Assembly (NCBI GenBank): GCA_905221605.1
Contig: CAJNDS010002412.1
Span: forward strand, 1,319,386 to 1,383,385
Length of the DNA stretch: 64,000 nt
From: Symbiodinium natans
Lineage: Eukaryota; Sar; Dinophyceae; Suessiales; Symbiodiniaceae
Direction of reading: 5' to 3'
Shown here: positions 31,979 through 43,367 of the stretch, one piece after another
Layout of the letters: each line of letters begins with the position of its first letter
Numbering within the stretch: position 1 is the first letter of the stretch
Program-made: the position numbers and the translations under genes
Notes under the pieces: generated by a model
What the model was told of the DNA's origin: nothing
Databases searched by the model: none
What the model saw: the letters and a program-made list of their open reading frames with translations, nothing else

Positions 31979-32049
31979 AAGCCTTTCGCAGAAAAGCTCG
32001 CAGCGGCAGCCAGAATGCAGGATTTCCCCGTCAAGCAGCTGCCCGTGAA
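31979..32049 (+). CDS. Candidate exon
   Basis: Frame PFAEKLAAAARMQDFPVKQL then PVKL with G/C-biased third positions. Strand uncertain. Confidence 0.25.
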
Positions 32050-32183
32050 GCTAAACCCTAAACCATAAGCCCCATAAACCCTAAAAACCCTAGAAACCCT
32101 ATAAACCCTAAACCATAAACCCTATAAACCCTAGAAACCCTATAAACCCTAGAAACCCTAAACCATAAACCCTAAACCCTAGA
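32050..32183. repeat. Degenerate CCCTAAACCATAAA field
   Basis: Alternating CCCTAAA, CCATAAA, CCCTAGAAA and CCCTATAAA units. Confidence 0.85.
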
Positions 32184-32477
32184 GGAGACCTGGCACTGAG
32201 GCTGGGACGTCTTTCCCGTCAGCTGGTCGGCGCGGCAGGTGTCGCTGCCTTAACGATGCCAAGCTGTTGTTCACTATAGGCTCATGCGCAAGCAATTGGT
32301 GTGCGCTGGACAGTGCTTCTTCCCGACCTCAAGCTCTTCAAATCGATGTCAAGCCCTTCTTTCCCCTGAACCTTAAACTCCCACTAAGCCCAGCGAAGTC
32401 ATCGCGGAAGCCGGGGGCTTTTGTCCAAGTGGCCTGCGACGCCGAAACAGCGACCCGCCTCCCGAGTCTCACGGCCG

Positions 32478-32585
32478 TCCCTTGGGGACGAAATCGACGC
32501 TAAAAGGGCTTACGGCTCACATACCTCAGTAAGAATTATAGTAGTACTGGGTATCTGGCCCTAATGTTGGGGTTCATTGGGTTTC
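32478..32585. mobile_element. Short TIR element, family A (copy 2, diverged)
   Basis: Left CCTTGGGGACGAAATCGACG; the right end GGGGTTCATTGGGTTTCC has lost the conserved tail. Interior conserved (AAGAATTATAGTAGTACTGG). Confidence 0.7.
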
Positions 32586-32589
32586 CATG

Positions 32590-33372
32590 GAACCTGAACC
32601 CGGAACCCAAAGCATCTCTGCAAGCCCAGTGAGTCCCACATAACGTGAAAGCCTGAAAGGATCTGACGATACTGAAGGGGCCCTCCTCACTAGGGGATAG
32701 GATTAGGGGGACCCTCTGGGATATAGACCCTCTGAATATGGTCCCTGTTTAAGAGAGCCAGAAGAGGGCACCCACCCCAGCCGCCTCCTCGCTGAAGGAG
32801 GTCACTGTCTCACCTTCGTCTTTGGGGCACGGCGACCTGAAAGCAAGACTTCACGAGAGGCTACTGGGGTGCAGGGCTTCTCGGGCAAGATCCTACAAGA
32901 GTGGTTCTTAAGCACTTCAGAAATTCTCGAGCTTCAGAACTTCAGGCAAATGTATGTATGATAGTTGTCCTGCGGCTTTGGGGTACTTGAGGGTCCTGGT
33001 GGTAACTCGGACAGCAAGGTGACGCAAGGTAGGTGTAAACCGTCCCTAACACCCACTAATAGTTGACAAACCGTCGCGTGCACGCCCGAGCCAGCCTGCA
33101 CGTCCTCAGTTCACGCTCGTAGCTGCTGTCGTAGCCTCAGGTCGCTTAAGTCTTAAGTTTAAGTGGACCAAACGGATGCCAACAAAAAGGCGGCATCTGT
33201 ATCGCCCGCCCTCAAACCCAAAGCATCTTCGCTTCACACTACATGGTCTCGGTTCGAATGCCGGCTCACCAGTAAACCCTGAAGCTGCGGTACGAGAGGC
33301 TTAAACCAACACCGCCTGGGGCAGATCTGCACTTTTGATCCTCAAGCTTCCGGCCTTTTTCGGACTCTCTTT
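32590..33372. other. Unique stretch, no gene assigned
   Basis: No array, no convincing coding bias. Confidence 0.4.
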
Positions 33373-33452
33373 ATGTCTCTAGCCCCAAAACAGAATGGTC
33401 CGCAGCAAGCCTTTCTTTTCGTGGGGAGGGGGGGGGGGCGGGAAAGGTACCT

Positions 33453-33569
33453 GCAGCTCGGTGGCAGGTGCATTGGGGGCCCATGCCTCTCTGGATGTCC
33501 TGGCACGTCTTTCCATGTCGAGTCTGGACAGCTTCCAAAACTTGCTGGATTCGCAGAGGCCTCAGGAAA
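33453..33569 (+). CDS. Candidate exon
   Basis: Plus-strand frame VAGALGAHASLDVLARLSMS then SLDSFQNLLDSQRPQ, following possible acceptors at CTGCAG/GGCAG and running into CCCTAAA at 33570. A leucine-rich amphipathic helix is likely. Family unknown. Confidence 0.35.
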
Positions 33570-33636
33570 CCCTAAACCCTAAACCCTTTTTGAGCAACGG
33601 ACTTTGGAGGCTGCCGGCAAACCCTAAACCCTAAAC
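33567..33636. repeat. Two short CCCTAAA arrays
   Basis: 33567-33590 and 33620-33636. Confidence 0.85.
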
Positions 33637-33639
33637 TCT

Positions 33640-34114
33640 TGTAGCCCTTTTAAGAGGCTCCTCCTGCCCGAACCTGAACCCTGAACCGGCCACGGCCTTT
33701 GCAGAGAGCCTGCCGCGCAGCTTTCATGGGAGGCTGATGTTGGGTCGATCTTTGCCCCCTGTTCTAACAGTTACGCAAGACTGAAGGCCTATAGACCCTG
33801 GCCTGAATTCCAAAACCTTACATCCCAAACCTAGGACACACACTTCTCTCCTGTTCTGAATAACAGGGGCACTATCATCCCTCTTCAGGATTGTTCCTAA
33901 TTATAAACCATCCCAATCCCAAACCGAGGGCACACACTTTTCTCCGGTTTGTTTGAGATGCAGGTTGTGAAGATTTGGCAAGCCCTTCGACTGGCCTGCT
34001 GATGTGGAATCCTATGTCACACCGGTACACGTCCCACAACACTCCAGCCAAGACTCCCAGAAAAACCCTTAACCCTTTTGCGCACGCAGGCTCTGAGCAT
34101 CAGCTGGGACCACC
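33640..34114. other. Unique stretch
   Basis: Two related segments containing ACACACTT(C/T)TCTCC follow CCCAAACC words at 33826 and 33912, probably a diverged duplication. No gene assigned. Confidence 0.4.
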
Positions 34115-34180
34115 AAAACCCTAAACCCTAAACCCTAAACCCTAAACCCTAAACCCCTACACCCTAAACCTAAATCCTCT
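34115..34180. repeat. CCCTAAA array
   Basis: Six perfect copies followed by degenerate ones. Confidence 0.95.
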
Positions 34181-35756
34181 ACAGCAGATATCAAGCCGAT
34201 CCACCTTGCACAGGGGCTGCCCCCCATCGTGGCGCGGGAGTTCGGAACCACTTCCGAACACCAGGCCTGGCAAATTTTGGAGGGACAAGGACTGCACACT
34301 TTGCAGCAAAACAGATGTAGATCATTCTGGATCATACTTTATATGCTGTGAAACGATACTGCAGGAATTGCTTGTAGCTGAAGCCGAGTGGTACACCTGA
34401 GCCTTCTGACGACAAGGCTTAATTGCAGCTGCGATAATTGCAAGCCTTGTGGGACTTTGCTGGACCGGGGTTGGGGGATTGGGACCTTTCCAAATGTCAC
34501 CCCAGAAGTCCAGAGCCTATAAACTCAAGCCTCAGAGCACCATGGTCAGCATAGGGGAGGTCTAGCTGGCGAGCCGATCGCTTCACAGCAAGTGCAGGCG
34601 CGAGCCATGTTGTAACTTCCCAAAGTCGTAATTCCTCCCTTGTAAAGACCCCCCAAGTTGATGCTTCAGATCGTCTCCAAGCCCTTACAAACCTAAACCC
34701 TAAACGTCCAGAGCCCCAAATGCCCCCAAAAATCCACCAAGCAGGCTCGTTGCATCCCAAGTGGCCGAGCAGCTCATGACCGTGGCATCCTCAGGGCAAG
34801 GCCTCGCAGTCTCAAGGACTTTTGAGCGGTAACAAGGAATAAAACAGATTATCTATTGTACGAAAATATCAATAGCAATGATATCAGGAATAAGTACATC
34901 AATGTAATAACATGTATATATATATATACACATACATATAGTCAGAGCTCGAAACCGTCGGGTAGCCCTACAGCTATAGGTTTTTGCTCCTGAAGGCACA
35001 CCCTCTTCCCTTCATTGGCATTCTCAAAGGCCCGCGCGGCTCGCCAGTCGCCGTCGGGAGGGCCACAAGGAGGAGTAGATACCCTCAGCAGCTCTTCAAA
35101 AGAGGTGTGGGGCCATTGAACTGCAAGGACCGCCCCTTAATCCGACCTTTTCTTTGCAATCTATTCCGTTCAGATGGATTCAAGAGTCTAGTCGACCGCA
35201 AAATATCTACAGATACCAAGCCGACACTTCCAACGCGCCATTCTTTTGGGGCCGAGGGTCATGGCACCCAGGCGTCACAGCGCTGGAGCGGCATCTTCGA
35301 ATTCGAAAATCTGCAGAGCTACAAGCGGTGGTAAAGTTCGAGAGTTGAAACTGTAGGTGCTGGGGGACAGGCTGACTATTCATGGAACCTTCGCTAAGGC
35401 TGAAGCTGTTTTAGTTTCAAAGTATTGGAGCTACTCTGGCTCGTTGCTGTGTTGAAGACTGCATGATGCGGTACGTCTTGCCTTACGATAGTGGTATGCT
35501 ATGCTATACGGAGTCATCACAAGCCTATTGCTGTAGGATGTGAGGCAGTCGGCCAAACGCCGGCGGATAACACACAACGGCAACTGCAACGTGTCAGAAC
35601 CAAGCTCATGACTTTGGAAGCAGCTGTTTTGGTTTAGATGAAGTCGTTGCATGACAGGCAATCTTAATTTGGTCCCACTTCCCGTCACGGAAGGTGAAGA
35701 GTTAAGAACACATGTGGCGATCAGCATTATAAATCTGAAGGTGCGCAGGAAAACTC
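34181..35756. other. Unique stretch, no gene assigned
   Basis: TA microsatellite at 34910-34940. Frames at 34497-34760 (minus), 34984-35334 (plus) and 35431-35727 (minus) lack motifs and clear codon bias. Confidence 0.35.
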
Positions 35757-35836
35757 AACCCTAAGCCCTAAGCCCTAAGCCCTAAGCCCCAAACCCTAAA
35801 CCCTAAACCCTAAACCCTAAACCCTGAACCCTGAAG
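35757..35836. repeat. CCCTAAG to CCCTAAA array
   Basis: Four CCCTAAG units pass into CCCTAAA and CCCTGAA units, a local unit conversion. Confidence 0.95.
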
Positions 35837-35867
35837 CCTAAACACACAAGAAAAAACCCAAAACAGA

Positions 35868-35933
35868 GCTCTCAAGCGCTCCCTGAGAGGGCAACTCCAG
35901 CTCCACGAGCGTCCACTCCCCGTCGATGGGGCC
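35868..35933 (-). CDS. Candidate exon with acceptor
   Basis: Frame GPIDGEWTLVELELPSQGAL after CTGCCAG; codons almost all end in G or C. Beta-strand-like; family unknown. Confidence 0.45.
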
Positions 35934-35967
35934 CTGGCAGGTCTTTAAATGGGAGGCGATGTGGGAT

Positions 35968-36046
35968 TGAATAGGGTTTCGGGCTTGGGGGTTTAGGGTT
36001 TAGGGTTTAGGGTTTGAGGGGAAGAGGGTTGAGGGTTTAGGGTTTA
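35968..36046. repeat. TTTAGGG array, degenerate
   Basis: G-rich strand on plus, opposite to 35757-35836, so the candidate exon lies between convergent arrays. Confidence 0.85.
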
Positions 36047-36198
36047 TAGGGGTTATAAGGGAAGCTAGGAAGCTCATGTCCTCGTGTTCTGACAAGGGGA
36101 GGCCTCGGAGTTCTGAGCTCCAAAGGCTCAGGTTCATGGTAGTTCTGTTCTCACGGTCCTTCGCCACCGCTTCTGGGTCAAGGGCTTGGTATATATAT

Positions 36199-36306
36199 GG
36201 GCTTGCGAAAAAGAGGACTCCGAATTTTGACCCCAAAATAGTAGGATTCCCTTTCTACAGGGACCCCCAATAATAAGGTACCCCATACTTACTTCGGAAA
36301 CCCCCA
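36199..36306. mobile_element. Short inverted-repeat element, family C (copy 5)
   Basis: Right end TACTTACTTCGGAAACCCCC; interior CCCCAAAATAGTAGGATTCC; left end decayed (GGGCTTGCGAAAAAGAGG). Confidence 0.65.
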
Positions 36307-36370
36307 AATCCTACCTAGACCCTCAACTCCCCCCTAAACCCATAACCCTAACTCATCCCTTTATAATCCT

Positions 36371-36455
36371 TTATATAGGGGGGGGGGCCTTTAAGGGGAT
36401 TCCGTTCTATTTGGGGCTGAAAAGGCGTAGTACCCCTTTAATGTGAAATGCCCAA
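36371..36455. mobile_element. Repeat family E copy
   Basis: TTAAGGGGATTCCGTTCTAT then TTGGGGCTGAAAAGG recurs at 62505-62575. Possibly related to family C. Confidence 0.5.
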
Positions 36456-36569
36456 ACTCTGCGTGCACGCCTGAAAGGTGGAGGAGCCATCCGAGGTCTG
36501 TAACAGCTTGAGGGGTGCCAGCCTTCCCCGAACCATTCTCATGCCTTGCACCCTCGGCTCCCAAAAATG

Positions 36570-36613
36570 GTTTAGGGTTTAGGGTTTAGGGTTTAGGGGT
36601 TAGGGTTTAGGGA
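36570..36613. repeat. TTTAGGG array
   Basis: Six copies. Confidence 0.95.
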
Positions 36614-36702
36614 TAAACAAAAAAAGGGGCCAAACCCGTGGCGGGAGCGCGGCATTCAGGACTCGCCACCTGGCCAGCTGTCTAGGGTTTCGGACTCAAG
36701 TT

Positions 36703-37113
36703 GTGTGGATCCGCAGGCATGTTCCACCCGATGCTGCCAAACAGAGCTTTGTCCTCCTGCACGAACAGATTCGAGAACTGGCTTCAGGTTTGCCAAGCCC
36801 GGACTGTTGTATGGAGTGGCTTGCACGGCCCAGAAATGTCAGAAGCCCTGTGGGCCATTGGGACTTTTGCTTTGTGCCAAACAAGTTGGAGGTGTTTTAC
36901 TTGAGTAGCTTGTTGCTTGCTTGCTGTGTTGGCCACTTACTCAGCCTAGTTAAGCCAGGGAATTTGGCCAATGATCCAAGTTCGCAACCTCATGGGCCCT
37001 CTTCCCCAGAGCAACTTGATGCCAGGTTCAAGTCGAGTGGCATGGCGCCGGCAGGTTTGTCCGTCGCCGCCTGGCACAAAGTGCTGATCAGTGCTACAAC
37101 GGCTTTGGCCTGA
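36703..37113 (+). CDS. Hypothetical protein-coding segment
   Basis: A plus-strand frame of 136 codons reads like protein in two blocks: VPPDAAKQSFVLLHEQIREL...CMEWLARPRNVRSPVGHWDF, then a Ser/Pro-rich tail ending at a TGA. The middle (YLSSLLLACCVGHLLSLV) may be an in-frame intron or a membrane segment. No family recognised. Confidence 0.35.
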   Translation: MWIRRHVPPDAAKQSFVLLHEQIRELASGLPSPDCCMEWLARPRNVRSPVGHWDFCFVPNKLEVFYLSSLLLACCVGHLLSLVKPGNLANDPSSQPHGPSSPEQLDARFKSSGMAPAGLSVAAWHKVLISATTALA

Positions 37114-37340
37114 GAGCCTCCATTGGCGAGCCAATGTAGAACGGCATGAAACCGAGAGTTCACAGCCCGCCACTTGAAAACACCATGGCATCCCTGTGCC
37201 CCAAGGCCCTAAATCCTGCCACATCGAGACAGGCAGGCAAAGCTTCCTCGCAAACCAAAAAAGCCTGCCCCGGAAAAGCTCCGCAGAGGAAAAGTCTTGC
37301 CCTACCGCGCCCTCGCTCAGAAAACTGGGCGTTTTAGGGC

Positions 37341-37373
37341 TTAAGTTATAGGGTTTTAAACCCTATAACTTAA
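37341..37373. repeat. Perfect 16-bp-arm palindrome
   Basis: TTAAGTTATAGGGTTT and its exact inverse are separated by one base, and a third partial arm (CTCTAACTTAA) follows at about 37396-37406. The arms contain GGGTTT/AAACCC. Confidence 0.9.
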
Positions 37374-37555
37374 AGTGTTTAAAAGGTTTAAAACCCTCTA
37401 ACTTAAATTAGGGTAGCATCTTTTCTAGCTTGAACCCTGGCCTCGAAAACGGGATGATTCTGACCTCAGTGGAAAGAGCAAACTTGCTCCATGACCATGG
37501 CTGAGACATCCCTAAGTGTGACTTGGGTCGATGACATCGTGCTGATGACTCTGCT

Positions 37556-37620
37556 GCCTAAACCCTATAAACCCTAAACCCCAAACCCTAAACCCTAAAC
37601 CCTAAACCCTAAACCCTAAA
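37556..37620. repeat. CCCTAAA array
   Basis: Nine copies, ending at a candidate exon. Confidence 0.95.
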
Positions 37621-37690
37621 GTCTGGGCCCAGGCGAACTCCGAAGAGAAGGTTGTCGAAGGACTTGATGTGCAACCAATCCTTGGCCCAG
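37621..37690 (-). CDS. Candidate exon between facing arrays
   Basis: Frame WAKDWLHIKSFDNLLFGVRL then GPD with G/C-biased third positions. It ends where the CCCTAAA array begins. Confidence 0.45.
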
Positions 37691-37757
37691 GTTTAGGGTT
37701 TCGCCACCCGCACTGCACACAGGTTTAGGGTTTAGGGTTTAGGGTTTAGGGTTCGGG
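37690..37757. repeat. TTTAGGG arrays
   Basis: 37690-37700 and 37722-37757, with TTTCGCCACCCGC between (compare the GGCCACCCGCC motif at 13412 and 29857). Confidence 0.9.
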
Positions 37758-37765
37758 GTTTTTAC

Positions 37766-38134
37766 GTGTTTGGCATTCGGGCCCATGGCCTGGGGAAATG
37801 TCGGTGCCGAAGCGGGAAGATTTCAAGAGGCCCACGCAAACAAAAACACCACACACATGCCCGAAAACCTTGCAAAGGACTCAGACTCTTCACGACTCAC
37901 AATCTTTGTTTCAGTTGCTGTCGGTCCAAAGAGGTGGTGCTTAATCCTCATGACAACGCATGCCCAGTGCTGCACCCACCTTTTGTTGCCAATGCGCTGC
38001 ATGCGTCACAAGAGGTTGAGGACGCGTGTCCTGGCCCCTTCGGTAGTTGTAGCCCGGCTCACGTGACAGCGCTGCTGCGGCCGCAGCCTGCAAGGGACAA
38101 GGGCGTGATGGCGTTTTCGCACGAAGGCCTGTAG
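37766..38134 (+). CDS. Hypothetical protein-coding segment
   Basis: The plus frame is protein-like in its last 60 codons (ACPVLHPPFVANALHASQEV...HVTALLRPQPARDKGVMAFS) and ends at a TAG. The first part is doubtful. No family recognised; possibly downstream of 36703-37113 in one gene. Confidence 0.3.
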   Translation: MFGIRAHGLGKCRCRSGKISRGPRKQKHHTHARKPCKGLRLFTTHNLCFSCCRSKEVVLNPHDNACPVLHPPFVANALHASQEVEDACPGPFGSCSPAHVTALLRPQPARDKGVMAFSHEGL

Positions 38135-39506
38135 GGTCTTGGCTCAAGCAAGTGAGGGAGCATGCCGTGGGGACAGAGAGTCTCAACTCCTCAGCTTAAC
38201 TTCGCCGCGTGCTGATAAGAGTGAGCCCATGTAGAAATAAGTACTTCTTAAGGCTGGCTTGCACTTGGCACGGAGCCTCACAAGGCCTGGGAATGCAGGG
38301 TGGCCTCGGACAGCTTCACGGGCAGATGAGGGCTATCACGCTTCATCGACTCTCTGCTTCTGGAAGCATCCTGGTTCGAAGAGTAGCACCGGTGCACCGG
38401 CACAGCCCAAAATCATCCGAAGTCATGGTAAGGGAGATCTCCTGCAACAAGGCGAAGCAACCGTTTCCCGCAGGCACCTCCATGCATCCCCTGCTTCTTT
38501 AAGTTGAGCATGGAGAGCCCTGTCCTTGCAGTAGGGCGGTTTCTGCCGCGATGTTGGCTGAGGGTTTGCAAATCGGAAGGTCGGTGAAAATGCCACCGGA
38601 AAGGCAGCAGCACTTTGAGCACACTTTTTGCCAGCTGCCAGTTACGCCCATGTGCTCAGATAGCCAAGGCAAGCAGGACCCTGGCATCTGAAACGCAAAA
38701 GGCACGTCTGATGGCGTCGGCGAAACTGCCAGTTGCACCCACGAGCTCAGAAAGCCAAGGCAAGCAAGACCCTGGCTGAGGTCCGACAGGCACTTCTGGC
38801 TGTGAACGAACAAATTTCAGGGACAAAGCTTGAGGGTCCCATTCCCGGAAAGTACTGTTCCTGAAGTGAGAGCACAGTTTGGTCAACATGCTTTCAAAAT
38901 ACCGGCCATCCCATGCTTCTGTTACAGTTGTCGATGGCTTGCAGCGTGCATCTCAATCAGTACAGTTCTCTCCTGACTCAGTGGCTGGTCCGCTTGCGCG
39001 TGACCTCTCTCTTTTGACCTAAAACAACTCTCTACATCTCTGAATAGACCCCCACGGTCCTAACGTGTTGCAACCTGGTCTCAAGCGTACAGGCCACCCA
39101 AGTCCACGGCAAACACTTGCTGAGAGCGACTGCAGACCAAGGCGAGCAAGACCCTGGTGGCGACGCACCGCACCCTTAAAGTGTGGGATGAGCAAGACAG
39201 GCCACTGCACCACAATGCCCGGAGGCTGTATAAGAAGGCTCTGCTGTTAGTGCAAGATCCAGCAGCCCATCTTGGCATTTCATGGCGAAGTCAGCTGTAC
39301 AGATTCAGGCGGACGGCCCTTACACCAAAGACATCATCTAATCTATACAAGCATCGCGTGAGAACGCAAGCACGCCTCTCACTGCCAGGTCGGGTATCCC
39401 AAGCTCGAGTCTGTGCGGAGACCTCCCTCCACGATGATCATGGGCTCGTCTCCATCGCCTGCCCCTGCGGCTTCAGGATCAACTGGCGGTGGTGGGGAGG
39501 CGGGTC
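38135..39506. other. 3' flank of family gene 1, with a diverged 100-bp duplication
   Basis: Two related segments (about 38634-38690 and 38729-38782) share CTGCCAGTT...GCTCAGA then AGCCAAGGCAAGCA(A/G)GACC. A third CCAAGGC(G/A)AGCAAGACC is at about 39139. This motif recurs between the paralogous genes further right. Confidence 0.6.
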
Positions 39507-42297
39507 CTATTTCGCAAGTACTTTTAAGGGATACTTGGGCTCTTCTAGCTCTTCTAGTTGAAAGTTTGGCTCCACACAGTCTGTCCTCGAGGTGCTTGCT
39601 CCTTCTGAGTTGAAAGTTTGGCTCCCTACGTTCTTGAACACTTTCTTTACATCATCAAGGTCATCAACGTGCTTCACACCGCTTTTGTGGCCTTCCGCGT
39701 CGTCCCTGAGCACGTCTCGCCGCAGCTTCGGCCGCGTGACCTTCGGGAGCCGGCGCAGCGCCCCGTCGATGAGGTCGGCGTCGGAGAGAAGCGCCAGGAG
39801 ATGCGTCTTGCCCAGCTCGTATCGGGCACCTATAGGACTCCCGAGGCTGTGTTACATAACACGAAGTTGTCTGCGAGAAGGGACACAAGCAAGTGGACCA
39901 TGAACAGAAACTTATAGCATGTTGCACAAAATGTATATGCACAAAATGGAATTTTGCAATGTGGCGTGTATGTTTACTTGATGTGACTCACAGGGGGGGG
40001 AGGTGCAGAAAGTGAGAGCACGATTGCACTCCCTGGGCCCAATCATGCAGAAGCACTGCTGAGAGCACCTGCCACCTGCACAAACTTGTACTACCTAACC
40101 CTAATAAACCCTAACCCCTAAACCCTAAACCCTAAACCCTAAACCCTATAACCCTATAACCCTATAACCCTATAACCCTATAAACCCTAAACCCTAAAGC
40201 AAGCAAGACGCCATCTGCATGCAGCAGCTCCTGCATCTGTGGCTCAGTCAGTGGGACAAAGAGCGCCTTGACTGGGGACCACGCGGGCGCCACCTGAGGA
40301 CAGCCCCTGAACCCTAAAAACCCTAAACCCTAAACCCGAAACCCTACACCCGAAAACCTAAGACCGATATTTTGGCGATGCAACACGTGCACAGTTCCCC
40401 TATAAGGCTCTAAGGCCTCTTGTTTTACAGGGTTTTTTGGGCCAAAAGGCCTTCTTATATCAAGTGTTTGGGCTATTCTGAGCCTAAGGGTACGTATGTA
40501 AATACATAATCGTCGACTTCCGTTCGATGCTGAGAAGAGAGAAAGGGACATATAGTAGTCGATCACTTAGAGACTTAGAGGTGGCACCTCGCACCCAGCT
40601 TCCAGAACCCTTTGGTGGAGCTTCTTCAAGGGGCCCGTCATGTCGAAGAGGAGGTCGTTGACCCGCGGGGCGTTCGCCTGACGCGTGAGGCGGAAGACGA
40701 CGACGCCTTCTGGGCTCAGGGGGCGCATGTCACTGCGGCTGTTGCGGAGGGCAGTCAGGAGGTCATTGGTGCCCGCCGAGTCTGCACCTTCGAGCTTCGA
40801 CGCTGGAGCTTCACTGTGCGCTTCAGGCGCTGACTCCTGTGCTGCAGCCTGTCCAGGACACTCTGGATCCTGCTCATTGCGATCGTCCCTCTCAGCGATG
40901 TACATCACTTTCTGGCTTTGCTGGGATTCCACCTGCGCTGCTTGTTGGCCCGGCTCTTCCCACCATGGGGACTGCAGCAGCTCGGCCCATCGTCCCTCCA
41001 AAGCTCGGGCCAGGGACGGCCGCTCCGCGGAGAAAGTCAGCACCACATTCACCAAAGCCGGTGAAAACAGCTTCCCTCGCGCCCACCAGCGCAGGGCCTG
41101 CAACACTCCGAGGCCCGCCATCTCCCGGGCTCGCCCGCGCGACGCTCGTAGCGCGGCGCGGAGGGCCTCGCCCGCCGCGGCTTTGCGCCCCGGGGCCAAG
41201 CGGGCAATTCTCCAAAAACAAGCGTCACTGAGACTGAGACCTAGCACGACGTCTGAGCTGCCACAAACTTCGCACGCCCAAGAGTCTTCCAAACTCAAGC
41301 CCGGGGTCCACTCCGTCGAGCAGACATCCATGGACCCACAGAGCGCAGCACAGTCCCTCTGACGAAAGAGAATCGCCAGGTCCAGCAGTGAGAGATACAT
41401 GTGCGTAGCAGGCCCAGGTCCCGGACATGCAGTGCACCCCATGACACTTCGCTGCCTGAAGGTGCCCAATGTGAGGCCGGCCCTCTTCGCCCGGAGCAGC
41501 CGCTCGAAACTCAAGCACAAATCGCCGTCGGCAGCTTCTGTCAGGAGATATTTGGCCTTGTTGTTTCTGGGCGCGGCGGTTGGCCAGGGCCCGAGCTGCA
41601 GGAGATCTCGGACTTGGTGCCAGAGCTCGGCGTCCTCGGAAAGCACGACGGCTTCCGGAAGCGAGAGCTGCGTGCAATCATCTCGCAAGTGTTTCAGCCC
41701 GACTCCTGCCGCCAAGGCTGCCTTCAGGATTTCTGTCTCCTGTATGTCTATGCCCCAACCGCATCGGACGACAAAATCAACAAATTTCCACCTAAGAGGG
41801 AAGCGGGTGCAACGACTGGCGCAGCAAGCGGCCGGCTCTGTGTCCCGCAAGAGGATGGCGATGTCGAGGAGGCGCGCCATCGCTTCCGCCGTGACCTCTG
41901 CGGGAAGCGTCTTCTCGGAGCGGCATGCCTCAAGCAAAGCGCGAACCAAGGGCATCTCCGCCTCCCTTTCGGCCGTGCGCTTGGCTGTCCGGATGTCTGC
42001 GTCCCGATCACGCATCGGCACTCCCTGATCTTCTGGATGAGGTCCTCCATTAACAGCAGGTGGTAGCGGTGGTAGAGTGATGTTGCAAAGTTTGACAACA
42101 CACCCCGGCACCCCGTGGGAAAGCATGGCCAGTGCCGTGCTCTGCTTACCATACTCCAGGCACCACTCGAAGAGGTGCTTGGCGCCAACTTTTTGGCTCA
42201 GGAGCCCCGTCTCTCCAGCCAGGAGCGACTTGGCTATCTGAAACTCATCCACGTCCATCACCTGCCCATCACGGCCACGGTGCAGGAATCTCTCCAT
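39507..42297 (-). CDS. Ankyrin-like family gene 1, three exons
   Basis: Exon 1 42297-40588 (570 codons, start MERFLHRG), exon 2 40293-40212, exon 3 39829-39507, joined at GT-AG (phase 0) and GC-AG (phase 1). Lengths keep the frame (1710 + 82 + 323) and give LEAGCEVAPAWSPVKALFV and then YELGKTHLLALLSDADL. The first exon repeats helical units such as LLDIAILLRDTEPAACC and LLDLAILFRQRDCAALC, which look ankyrin-like (inference). CxxC pairs (CTAC, CEVC) occur. Compared with genes 2 and 3 it lacks the CxxC insert after the N-terminal unit. Intron 1 (40308-40345) and intron 2 (40093-40198) contain telomere-type arrays. Function unknown. Confidence 0.75.
40093..40198. repeat. Telomere-type array inside intron 2 of gene 1
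   Basis: CCCTAAA units change to the 9-mer CCCTATAAC (five copies) and back. It lies between exon 2 (ends 40212) and exon 3 (starts 39829). Confidence 0.95.
40308..40350. repeat. Telomere-type array inside intron 1 of gene 1
   Basis: CCCTAAAA, CCCTAAA and CCCGAAA units, 15 bp upstream (minus sense) of the exon 2 acceptor. Confidence 0.9.
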
Positions 42298-42674
42298 GGG
42301 CAATTTGGCTGCACGACCCTGGCCCCTGGCCTACCCTCACGGGTGCTCCTGCTTGGGACGTGGTCCGACATGTGAGGTGTGCTCTGTTTCTTCACGTGCA
42401 ACCTTTAAGCAGCACAGCAACAAGTAGGGGACAAGCGCCTGGAAGTGGCAATCGGCACAACCCAGGTTGTCCTTGCCGCTCGTGCGGGAGGCCTGCATGG
42501 TTATGGACGAGATATTGGAGTTCTCCACACGGGAACTGGGAAACGCGTCCCTTGAAACCACGACGACCTGGTGGCCATCTAATTGGGACTTGAACTGGCG
42601 AAACGTAGACTTACAAAGGCGGGCTGGGGACGAACATGCCCCTGCAATGACTCATTTAGGAAGATTGCGTGCTC

Positions 42675-42842
42675 CCTAAACCCTATAAACCCTAAACCCT
42701 AATTTGACTCCGCGAGCCCCCTAAACCCTAAACCCTGAACCCTATAAACCCTAAACCCTAAAACCCTGAACCCTGCAGCCCTGAACCCTGAACCCTGAAC
42801 CCTGAACCCTAAACCCTAAACCCTAAACAATAAACCCTAACC
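42675..42842. repeat. CCCTAAA/CCCTGAA array
   Basis: Mixed CCCTAAA, CCCTATAAA and CCCTGAA units, upstream of gene 1. Confidence 0.95.
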
Positions 42843-43021
42843 CTTGCTACGTGGCACGGAGCATGAACACCTTGGACCACACCTGTTATCGCAAGCCTGT
42901 TTAAGTCCCCAACCCTTTTTCTGAACCCGCGCTATGCAATTGCCTGAGACGGGAATGCGACTGCACCCAACCCGAAGATGCAAATAACGTGTACTCAGGG
43001 CTGGGAAATTGGGGCAGTTTT

Positions 43022-43113
43022 TCTTAGTTGTCCAGTACCTAGGGGTGTTAAAGGTTAACAACCAAAAAGGTTAAAGGTTACCCACTCTCCTACTAAGTTT
43101 TAGGGGTAGGCTT
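43022..43113. mobile_element. Repeat family F, array-free copy
   Basis: CTTAGTTGTCCAGTACCTAG at the left and CTCTCCTACTAAGTTTTAGG at the right, with AAAAAGGTTAAAGGTTACCC inside. The same element at 47119-47285 contains a telomere-type array. Confidence 0.6.
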
Positions 43114-43367
43114 CTATATGACTTACGCTTTCTGGGTGAATGGGGTTATCTGCAGGGGATCGTGGCGCTTGTAAGGCTTGCCACTGCAACCGGCTAAAGG
43201 TTGCCCACCCAGTCTCGAAGATATAGGGTTCAGTGGCGTTTAGGTTTTTATGTAGCGAGCATCTCCACCTGCCGACCTTGGACACATACGAAAGGGTATA
43301 AAGAAGGACGCAGGGACACTGGGGCTTCATCGGACTTGGGGTTTTAGGGCTTATAGGGGATTTCTTT

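Noticed and set aside
38130-38151. Spliced-leader relic (TTGGCTCAAG at about 38139)
   Set aside because: Only the last ten bases fit the dinoflagellate spliced leader and no coding start follows directly; expected by chance at this size.
40685-42066. Long plus-strand frames (221-225 codons)
   Set aside because: They are antisense shadows of family gene 1, caused by G/C-biased third positions.
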